Assembly (NCBI GenBank): GCA_003640385.1
Contig: RCAB01000029.1
Location: forward strand, 124,001 to 188,000
Length of the DNA: 64,000 bases
Reading direction: 5' to 3'
From: Setaria digitata
Taxonomy: Eukaryota; Nematoda; Chromadorea; Rhabditida; Setariidae
Position numbers and translations under genes: made by a program. This document shows, one piece after another, positions 42,501 through 54,500 of the stretch; within the stretch, counting starts at the first letter, position 1, and every line of letters begins with the position of its first letter. Under the pieces are notes generated by a model that did not search any database, had not been told where the DNA came from, and saw only the letters and a program-made list of their open reading frames with translations.

Positions 42501-45500
42501 AGTAATATATATTTTAAATGACTAAAAATGAATCAATCAACTGTTCTGAACTATTCCCAAAAAAAAAAAAAAAAAAAAATCTAACGCAAATTATGAAATA
42601 ATTAATTAAATGGATAATTTTTGTCTGATTTGTATATTTTCCTTTCTTTTTTTTTTTCTCTCTGCTTAAAAATTTTTCATTCTTATTTCAGTTTTTCTTC
42701 TTTTCACCATCTTTTATAATTTGCGTTTGATTTTTAGGATAATAGTTCTGAAATAATTTTTTCATTTTGACGCACTTACTAACTTCTTCACATCACAGTA
42801 AAGAATCTAATCTTATTTCCTTGAAAGCCAGTTAAGTGTACGTTTTCAACTACACTTTTCTTAAATTTATTTAAATTTTTCATTCAGTTATTTCACTTAC
42901 TTATTGTTCCCTTAAGCAAAGTTCGGAGAATTATTTGCAAATGTCAAAGCTGAATTATTGTAAATCTGAAAATGGAAAGTCTGGGTATCTTCTTCAAAAA
43001 CGTTGAAATGGTTGAAAGATTGAAGAGTAGCTGACAATAAAGAAGAAGCAGACATAAAAAATGAAAATATAAAAATTAAACTCAAATTGAAAACGACAAA
43101 AGAGTAACTTAAATCAAAATTTACAATGAGCAAGTGAAATTAGTAAGAGAAGCCGTTCGGGTCTAAGTAAATTTGAAAAAAAATTCCAGTTTTATTTTAG
43201 TTTATTTGACAAAATTTGTAGAAAGAAATGAGATTTCAGAGGAAAAGTAGCTAAAATAAACTTGATGAAGTGCTTTACAGTCATCCCAATCGTACATCTT
43301 TCGATGAATAAATCGTTAAAAAGTAATTTGTTTGCTTTTTTAAATCCTTCTTTTTTAGAAGCGAAAAATTGATTTGAGATGGCTGATAGCTAACTTCTTT
43401 AACGCTGAACTTAATATTAAATTAATCTCTATACTAATGGATCCTTTACTTAATTGAAATTTATTCACGAAAAATTGTGGGGAAAAAATTTAAAGCTATA
43501 TATTCTATGATGATATTCTCTAAAAGCTTCATTTTCCTGAAAAATTTATGCTTTAAAAGAGGAAAATTCAGCAACTCAGCCATTTCGTATACTTATTTCA
43601 TAGACTGTTTTGACAGAGTGCAGCTACACCTGTGACCTTTCTAATTAAGGACATTAATTTCATTAAGCTATTTGTGAAAAAATTTTTGGGTTCACAGAAT
43701 TACACTTATGAAAACACAAATTTTATTATGAATTAAGAACAATATTACTGAAAATAAGTCAAGTAGTACCATCCATTGGAAACTGAAGTTTCCTCTTTTC
43801 TTTATTTATGATAAAAAAAAAAAATTTGATCTTTAAGTTTCAAAAAGTAATTAATATTCAATAGTAATTTATACTGGATTTTTTTAGACATTTTTATTCA
43901 TTTGCATCGTTACGGGCTCTTGCTTGTTAACAGATCCAGTATTCAGTGTCGGGTGTAAGCCTTTTTAGATTCATATCTGTCTTCAGATGAAAGGAATCTA
44001 TCTGAATAAAGATGACGAGTAAATTCAAGGTTTCTTTCCTGTCTTCACAAGAAAGTATTCAACATGAATGCTAATTAATTAGTGCTTTCTAGTTCAATAC
44101 ACCAATTTTTTGCGGAGTGAAAATGTGCACCCATTTGCCAGGATTTATGAAAAGTTCGGAATGAACTAGTAGCAGAAGATGGACAGATGCTTCGTAGTAA
44201 TTAAGATAAAATTAAGCAAGCATTTGGTATCTTGGTGAGAGGAGGTGAGGCTCGTTCACACTTCCTGTCTGCTCAGATATTTATATAACTTATTGAAGAG
44301 CTCAATAGCAATACAGATTTTTTCTAAATTAAATTAGTCTTGAAAAGGTTAAGATAGCGGAGAGGAAATAGTGTGGAACAATGAAATTAGAATATATACA
44401 TGAATTTTTTTTCCAACAGTTTGTTCAGCATTCATCAATTTCCACAGGCAACTGAAAAATTTAAAAATAAAGACTAATTCTATCTCTTAACACTGAAGAT
44501 CATTCATGTCACCTTTTTTATATTGCAATTTTACTTTACCTTTTTGTGCGACACGTCAACAAAATAGTTAGATCGATATTTTCAATAAAATATTTAAACA
44601 TTTAAATGGATACTATCAACAAAAAATTTAAATATTCAGATCAGTAATATTAGAAAAATATTTAAATCGATATGTTAGCAACTTTCATATTTCGTTAAAT
44701 GCATACACTGATAAGATATCAGGTGTGGTATTAGAAATGATTTGAATTAGAAAAAAAAAGAAAAAAAGTCGATCATTTGAGTAAAATTTCAAAATTATAC
44801 ACATCTATGACTCATCATCCCTTGCTACTGTGGAAAAAATTTTTGAAAACTGCAAATACTTAATTTTTTCTTTTTGGATTATTTAAAGAATCAAAAAATT
44901 AATTAACACTGTCTGCTTTCGTGCACATTTTGTCCCTTTCAATCATTTGACTATTTCATTTAATTTTTTTTTTTTTGTTTGTTGTTTGTTTATTTTTTCG
45001 TTTTAACAGAAAATTGAATTTATCGCAGCACATCTAAGTTATAAATGATGCAAAGTGCGATGAACACTTGTTGCATCACTCAGTTGTTCAAGCCTCTAAA
45101 ATTTTGAAAATGATCAGAGGGTTGGAAAGGCGTCTTAGTTAGTCAGTTCATCAAATCAGATCAGATCAGACCAGATCAGTGAGGAACAATGAATACCTTC
45201 CTATTTTCCTCTCCATTAAACACAGCCCTTATCGTGTGACCTATTGTTGTTGTTTTGCTATTTATTTTGTTAATTGCTTCATCCTCCACAGTCCATCACT
45301 ACAATGGTTCGCGAATCGATCTGGTAATCTTTTTTTTCTTTTTGTTTTTTGAAAAGAAAAAAGTTTAAATTTAAAATATCAAATAGTCTAAAAAATTTCC
45401 ATAAATAACAGTGAAGAAAAGTTGAGCAAAGTCAATTGTGAGAAAAGAAGAGTTTTGAAATGATGTTTCAGTTGTGGAAATCTCAGCAATTATATCATTG

Positions 45501-48500
45501 AATCCTAAATTTCTCTTTTTAATTTCAATGAAAACTCATTTCACTCCTCAATTTGTCTCTTTCTTTGATGCTATTAGCATTAGCATTTAGCTATTAGCAT
45601 TTCTTTGATGCTATTAGATAGCTAGAAATTCTTCCTTTGGTCTAATTCCTTCAGTCATTTTAACCAATCATATCACATCGTTCTACCTTTTCTCGTCTTC
45701 AAATTCACTTAGACCAGTTTTCAATTGTCTAACTAGAACTATGAGTGACACTTTCTTTGCTTTGTCATAGAAGCAGCGCAACATACAGCAGTTTTTTTCT
45801 TCGTATTCAAATTCAAAACGCTTTATTTAAAAGCGTCACTCTTTCTAAGTGTTTCGGCAAACTGACACTGTGACTGCTCAACAATTCCTCAAGATAATTC
45901 CACGTTATATTACGGATTTCATATTCATTATCATTTTCTTCACAGAGATTTTCTGATAATCGTGATAATCGATTTCTGTAATTAACCCTTGTTTTATCAT
46001 TGCAATTTATTATCATTCAAATGTTGAATGCTTTCTAACTTTTTCAAATTGCTCCTCAAAAATTATTCATTTCAATTACCTTTAATTTTGTAAGCGTTGA
46101 CGTCCAATTCATTACTGTTTGTACTAAAAATTACCGATGGTTTATTTCAACTTATGAAAGCTCAAATGAAACAATGGACAAGCAATTAATTAGTAATCAT
46201 GTAGCACTGAATTATTACTTTCATCAGTCATTTTACTATTAACTATAAAAAAATGACTTCATCACTACTAGATTTCACTTTAAGTGCGAATCGTTCATTG
46301 TTGGATTCGTTAATTTCGAGCCCAGCAATAAAAGCTGGGCATGTTGCTAGTGAACGACAAGTGCAAATATTTGTGAAGCAACTTCTGTGTGCCCTGAAAT
46401 GCATGCACGATAGAAAGATCGCTCATCTTGATATCAGGCCTGAAGTAATTCTTCTACAAGATGATCATCTTCGACTGGCTGATTTTGGCCAAAGCAGGTA
46501 TGCTTTGATAACAAATTTTATTTTCGCCTACTTTATGCCAAGTTTAAAAATAGTTTTTTAAAAATTGCCACTTTTCTTTTAAATGAACGATAACTTGAGG
46601 GATTAATTTCTGAATATTTCAAAGAATTCCACATATAAATGCTTAAATTTAATTAAAATTTAATTACTCCTAATTAATACTGGACTAATTTAATTGAAAA
46701 TTGCACCAAGTGACCGCAAATATCTGATGAATTTCTAGGCTCGCAGATGAAGGCGCTATTGAAAGTATACCTAACTGACTTTTGTCCATATCTTCTATTC
46801 ACCTTGCTTCATAGTTCTTCTCCAAAAGTCCATAAAACTATCTGCTCCTTAAGCTTGGCTGCAGTACTAGAAAAACAGCTGATAATAGCCGAAAAATTCT
46901 TCCCTTCCATTTTATCAGTCTTTTTTTTTTTTTGTCCTAACTTCCATTTTCACCCTTTTTAATGAAAGATCGTTACAACTGATAGATTACTATGATAGTT
47001 AGTTAGCTGCAATGATAGTAATTGTGAAGATTGTTAAGTGAAAAGAAAGAAGTTTGCTTGATTAGAACAGAATTAATAAAGAAATTGATAAGAGAAATTA
47101 ATGTCCAAAAAAATAGCATTTGAAATTGAAAAATTCGATCAGTATATTTTTCTGACAACAGTTTCTTGTAGATAATTTTCTTACAGATTGGTGTATGAAG
47201 CAAATCAGGTCACTCTTTTTATTCGTAAAACTTATTTATAAAATAAAAGAAAGGAAAAATCGGTACAATTTTTTACTGAAATTTTAATTCCAGGAGATTG
47301 ATACGAGGAAAAGTAATAGCCAACATAATGGGTAGTCCGGAATTCGTTTCGCCGGAAATTGCAGCTGGTATCCCGGTAACACTTGCTTCCGATTTGTGGA
47401 GTGTTGGCACTCTTACCTATGTTTTGTAAGTTGTTCTGATCACTAATTTCCATAATTCTCCTTTTGTATAACTTTGAAATATTTGTAAATTCGTTGCAGT
47501 GGTTCTGATAAAGCGTTTTCTCAGGTTATCTGGTATTTCTCCCTTCCTTGGTGATAATGATACTGAAACGGTCCGTAACGTCATCCTGGGCAATTATTCG
47601 CTTGATGTTGAAGAATTCACTCAAGTTTCTGATGAGGCTAAAGATTTCGTCTCAAAGTTGCTCGTTATTGATCCACGGTAATTTTATCGTTTGGTACTAA
47701 GTTTGGAAAACTATGCATTTATATTAAATTAATTTATTTATCCATTAATTGCTCAATTCATTATCATATCAATTACACTGACTGTTTATGTTCATATTAA
47801 ATATTCCGGTGATAATTTCAATTCCTTTTCAGAAGTCGTCTAAATATTGATGAAGCACTACGTCATCCATGGCTCTCAGATGAATTCCTGGAAAAGGCTC
47901 CGTTAACATCGGAATGTTTGCGGGAATTCAAGTACAGACATAAGTGGCTGGTAATTTTTAAAATTATTAATAAAGAGAATCTAATAAGCAACAATTGAAA
48001 GCAGAAATAATTATTGAAATGTTTCGAGTTTTTAATTGTCAATAACAATGCTAAATAAATTGTAGTAAAATGCAAATTTCGCCTTATCACTTGTCTTATC
48101 AAATAGAGTCATATCAGTTCAGTGGACAATAGAAATATGTTTATCAAATATCACATAAACACTGAAATTCAGGAAAGACGAGTGTTTGTCCAGCAAACTC
48201 CGTCGGAACAATTATTAACTACCATGCAGGTTTGTTGTTTTCGCTTTCCCTTCCTGTATACTACCAAAGAAATCGCTGTTGAATTTTTTTTCAAATAAAT
48301 TTAAATGTCTAAAGTATGCAGAATATATCAATTGATTTATCGATATTGATTGATCGCACTATTAAAGGTTGCAATAAATTCCATAAGTTTCGAAGAAAAT
48401 GTGAGATGATTGTAATAAAAAAAACATCTATCGTTAAAAATTTTTTGCATTTCTGTAGAAGTTTTCAAGATCTAGAATATTTACTATCTGTTCAGCTTTT

Positions 48501-51500
48501 AAATTTCAATTCCATTGTTAAAAAAATGGATTGAAATTTCAGACTAGTTAAAAGTCACTAATCTAAAAAAGAAATCTGTCCTTCTAAGCTCTTCTTCTTT
48601 TGACTGATAAAAATTCTCCAATGTGTCGGTTTAACTAACATCACATGATGCTCCTTATGTTCCATAAAATTCTATATTTGATAAAAGGAAACCAGTTTTA
48701 TTTCATTCAATAAATTGATTCTTCGATCAAAGTTTGCAACTATTCCAGTCTCCTGAAGTAAATCTGGTTGGTTCGACTTTACCACAACGTGTACAAGGAT
48801 TAGCACGTAGTGAACCGTATGGTATTTATGATTATTTACGAATCAAAGATCGGATCTCACCACGTGATGATATCCGTGAAAATGTACCAAAACGACATCT
48901 TCAACCGCAGGAGAAAGGTGAAACACCATCCCGACGAATATCCCAACAGAAACCGGAAATTTCATCGGAATTTTTCAATGAACCGGTAAGGATAAATAAT
49001 TTCTGAAACTCTCTGAAAGTTTTGTTTGCTGCTAAGGATTAAAGATCTGGAAAATACTGCAGGGTAGGAAAAGAAAGCTGAAATGTGATAGCACCAAGAT
49101 TATCTGATATCTGGTGATAGAATTCTGAAGTTATCGTTTCTTTTCTAGTCTAAAATTCTACGAACTTGTTTATGCTTGCAATCTTGCTTTTTAGATGACG
49201 CAATTTTAGATGCAGTTTCAAAGCTTCATTTCCAATGCTTAAATTTTTACCGAAATGGTTAAGAAATAAAACTGATAATGATAATGGAATTTCTTCAACT
49301 TACCATTTATATAATGAATTTTAGATGCTACCCCTTCAGCTTGTTCATGGTGAACATCGCGAAATTGAGGAAGAAATAGCTAATCGGATTTTATCAGATA
49401 TTTCTGAAGAAACATCAATAGCTGGTTCAGTAGCTTCACATGATGAACCGGAATCACTGCATAAAATATCTGAAGTAAATTGAAACATTTTGTCATCTAT
49501 TTCTTCTGGTACTTCTGGACATGAGACGATAATTTTTGAACACGTCAGACTAGAGATACTGACGCCGAATCTTCTCTTTCACCACTGATAGAAAATATCC
49601 TATTACTTGGCCTTCTGCGCTTTGTCTTTTATTTTTAAATTTTTTCCAACACTAACAGAGTTATTTAAATGATTTGGGTTGCTTATAATCAGCAAGAAAG
49701 TTTAAGTCATTGAAGGTCATAGGTTATTAAGTCTCAATAATTTTTTAAAAATGTATTTAATCTTAGGACTGAGTTCATCACTGCAGTACTATATTAGCTA
49801 ATTTTACCTTCTAGTTTCTAGCTTTCTGCTCTTCTACAACGGTTTAAGAATTTCTCTCTCCTCAATTACCTCTACCTAATAATCATTTCAAAATAAAATT
49901 CTTATCCATTTTTATTATTGCCAACAACTGGTTTTCAAATTTCTTGGACAGACTGATCCATTGTTTGAAGGTTATTTCTGAACATCAAATCTTTTTTTCT
50001 GGAGAAGTGAATTGACTGTCCAGAATTCCAAGTTATATTTTGTCAATTTCTAGTTTTAAAGGCTCATTTTTCCGACTTTTCAGGTGGTATTTTGGTGGAA
50101 ATCGGATATTTGTCCTTTGTTTTTTCATTTCTAAATTTCTTTTCCCTCAGTTTTCGTTTATTTTAGACTTTTCTCAGATTTCCTCTATCGTTAGGAATTT
50201 TTTTTTCTTTTAGAGACAAACAAGACAGAAGAAAAGTCGAAGTAAATCATCAACTCCACAGGTGGAAGGATTTTCATTGGACGGCACCCCGATTCCCTCA
50301 CCAGGTGGTACCGGAAGTGCTGGTACATCGCTTCCAGAGTGCTATATTGCTTCGGATGCGGTACTTCTTTTCCTGAATGTATTAATATATTAATATAGGA
50401 TATTGATAATGTGAAACTTGTTTAGAAGGCGGGGAGTTCGTGGTGATATGACTAAAATTGTTTTTATCAGGTAAAAATTGCGGTAAATTCCGAAAATGAA
50501 AAGTGTTTCTTGCAGTTGATGTCATTAAAGTGTCCAAAATGAAAGTAACTGCTTTACTTCTGCGATTTTCTGGCAAATAAGTTCTTTGGAATAGGAAGGG
50601 TTTTATTGCCAGAGGAACAGGCGAGATTAGAGGAACACACTAAGCAAGATATTTGCTGTTGACAACTTAAAGAATTGACAGTTTACATAAATAATTACTA
50701 TTCATCAAATATTAAGCTACTGAAGTTCATTGTTCATTAAAACTTTAGAGAAAATTGTTGATGATATCGTAAATTCAACGAGAGAGGATTAAACTGTTAG
50801 CTTTTACCGAATAGTTTCAGTATCGACATCCAGTACAAGCAGATCCAAGTATTCCAGTTGGAGCACCACTTTTCCTTGAAGGACTTGAACATCATCCCTT
50901 GGTACTCGAAGGTAATTTTTTTTAACCACTGAGAATGCAAAAAAACTAGGTGATATGAATTAATCAAAAGGACGATATTAAGCCTCAATCATAACATAAA
51001 ATTTCAGATGTATTAGATGGCCAAAGTCCACGAAGTCTTCCATCGTTACCTGGGACGAAAAGTCCTGTATTACTATCACCAAAAAGAGAATATACGATGG
51101 AAGTAAGTTTTGTAGCTTCTTGAACAAACAAACATTTTTTTAAAATGTAACAAAAGTTGGTGAACATTTTCGTCCTCAATTCTTTTCTTTTTTTAAATTT
51201 TGAAATTTGTTCAAAATCTTATGGAGATATTTTTTCTTAGGTAGTGATTGGTACCAAACAAGGTACAAACGATTTCACCGAAATTCCGACATCCATAGCA
51301 CATCCTATTGAAAAGGAAAAGAGACCTGAAATGCAGAGGGCTAAAGAGAAACTGCATGAAGATGAATTTGAGAATTTCATGAATGAAATTGAGGAGATGA
51401 AAAAAAGAAGGCGAAAAGAAGTAAGTTCTTCTATCCTTTACAATATTACATTTTAGCTGATGGAATATTTCCATGTTAGATTCGTTTTCAGTCTAAATTA

Positions 51501-54500
51501 TTCAAATTAGGTTTAGACATTTCTAAAAAGTGTATCAACAGCCAATAAGTGTAAAATCGGAGAGAGTTACAGCGAGAAGAAATGGAACGATTTCGCCCAA
51601 AGAACGTTTACGGTGAGGATATCAGCTTTAGGAGACCGGACATTGATGACGATGAATTTCCATGGGAGAGCCATTATCAGGTGATAACAGTGATAAGTTT
51701 AATGATGGAGAAGGAGTAAAAAAAAAAATTAGAAATTATTGAAAATATTTCTTATTATAATTTAAACTGTTGTATCCTCACTTAATGTATTCAACTAGAA
51801 AAACTTCGCAGCATTTTCTGATTAATATATGTATTTTTGGTTTATATATTTAACTAGGAATTTTTTAACTAATTTCACTGATTTTTCAATCCTAAAAAAG
51901 GAATTTCTTGGTAATTTGAAGAATTTCAATCATACATCTCAGTGCTGGCCTTAATCTCAGATTGGTCCGGAAACACTCTTGCTTGCAACACGAGGTGCAG
52001 GCTTCAATGCACGCGTTCGCGATTACCGTCGGGAGTTGTGGGGTGATGGTGCACCACTGGTAACTCAGGGATATCTCGGTTACCGAAATCATGATATTAC
52101 TGTCAGAGAAAGGAGAAGGTACTATGAGTTGTCCTTTGTTTTCCTCGGATTTAATTTGTGTCGTTAATTTTTGTGCAGCCAAATTTATGACTTGAAAATC
52201 CATATGAAATCATATGTTAAAATTTCCTCAGATTCACTGATTTGATGCGTGAGGATGAAAATATCGCGAAATCGGTAGAGAACTTGGAACGTGATATGCG
52301 TGGATCACATCGTGGTGCTATCAGACGTATTCGGAGTGATATCAATAAAGCAGTACCAGCAGCTTCCAGAGAAGATGGAAGTAAAAATTTGTTGAGTTCT
52401 GAAATTTCACAATGTCTGAATTCTGGTATTGATGCTATCTAACTTTAGAATGATGATTTTAAGCATAAACTAGTTCATGTTCGTTTTAGCTTTTGGCCCT
52501 GTTTTCCGAGATCGTTTAAAAGATATAGCATTTATTGAAAATGGAAGTGAAGTAACATTTGAATGTGCAGTGGTTGGTAACCCACAACCAACAGTTGAAT
52601 GGTTTTTCAATGAAAGCCTTGTTGTTGATGATTGTAAGCATAAGGTTTGTGTTGTGGATATAAATTTTTTTTTGAATTTAAATTATCATATAATTTATCT
52701 GATTTCATGCAGTGAATTATTTTTTATCACTCTTACTTCATCACTTATCCCAGTATTTTATCACTCTTATTTCAGATACTTTATGAGAGTGGTTTCTCTC
52801 AATTAACAATCCGAAAAACTGATTTTACCGATCTTGGTGAATACGCTTGTGTTGCTTCTAATGAACATGGTTTAGATAGGACATGTGCACGACTGCTTAC
52901 CGGAGGTCATTTGATTTCTCCACCTGATATTAAGACATAAAGCATATGGTGATATGAAGTAGCAAGTAATTATCCTTCCACTTCAGATACACCAGCACCA
53001 CCTGGTCGACCGGAAGTTGAACTTTCATCAGATACCGAAGTGTTTATTACCTGGGAAGCACCACATATGAGCCATGGTCTAGAATGTTTCATATATAAGC
53101 TGGAAGTTCGACCAGCAGGTATTAGATATTCTCTTTCGTTGTTCTGATATGCAAGGGAAAATTCAAAAATGATGGCCTCTTAGAATGGTGCAAATCCATC
53201 TTATCAACAAGCATTTTCTTACCGTTTATCCGAAATTCTAAATTTCACTTTATGTTCAATCTTTCTTAATTTCTGTTAATTCCCACCTTTTTTTTTTTTA
53301 ATTTCCATCTAAGCTTCACTTATTCTCGACTTTTAGGTGAAACTGATCATTTCTCGCAGTGGCGTCTTGTTTCTGATAAAATAGAAGATGAAGCAGCAAT
53401 CGTGCGACATTTGACACCACAAGGCGTCTATCAGTTTCGTGTGATAGCCAAAAATGAGTTCGGTTGGGGAGCTCCATCGTTAACATCTCGAATTATACAG
53501 ACGCATCCCAAAGGTTTGTTTCGAGAGAATTGATATATTTCAAGATTTTTAAGCTGTTCAATAATGATAGCACTGCTGAACTTATATCAGAAATGATTGA
53601 TTGCACTAGAATGTATTATATAGACACAGTACTCGAAGGCTTCATTTCGAGTAATTTTAACATTAATCAAAAAATTCATTCTCAATCTTTTTGGAACTTG
53701 AGGCTGCTTGCAATTATGCCATCTCTCAAATCTCGTTTTATTTGCTGCATTTTATAAATACCTTGTTTTACAGGTTCACCAAAGTTGCAAATTGATAGAC
53801 TTCAAAGGCAATGTCGCGTATGTGTCGTTTCGAAACCACCTAAGACACAGCTAATTTCAAAATCCAAGAATCTTGGTGAAATTATGGAAGAGGATGAAGA
53901 AAAAGAAGAAGCTGAAGGAACTGCTTCAAAAGCACAAACCGAGATCGTGAACTTGAATACAACGGATGATCCGCAGAGACGTTTCCATGTAATTTTTTTC
54001 TTTTAAGCTTTTGCGCAGATATTTCATTCTAGTCTAGATATTGATTCATTTTTTAGATAAAAACTGAGAGTGACTGTCATCATAGTCGTAGTTTGTTGCC
54101 TTGATTTGTTTTAAGGACAATTCAAAAAACTCGAATTCAAGATTTTGAGCTCAAAATTTTTAAAAATTCAAACTTCAGATTATTGCTCCGATACCTCGCG
54201 GTCGGTTCGGGAAAATTGCATTTGCTATTGATGCATCGCGAGAATCGGGTAGTGATTGTGTAGCCAAAATTAGGAATATTAAAGCAGAAGGTGCTAATGG
54301 CACTATGGAATTTGAAGCCATGAAGGATTGCCAGCAGGAAAATGTTGCTCGCTTGCTGGCGGCTTATGAATGGTAGGATGTTGGAACTTGAAATGTAAAG
54401 AATTACAAAAGAAAAAGTGCAAAAAATCGAATAAATGAGTTAAAAAAAAAAATGAAATCATTATCTAAAATTGCTTGCAATTCAAGCAATACTCTAATGT

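Noticed and set aside
45813..46016. Minus-strand ORF of 67 codons in the 3.8-kb intron
   Set aside because: Low-complexity AT-rich translation with no recognisable domain or splice context.
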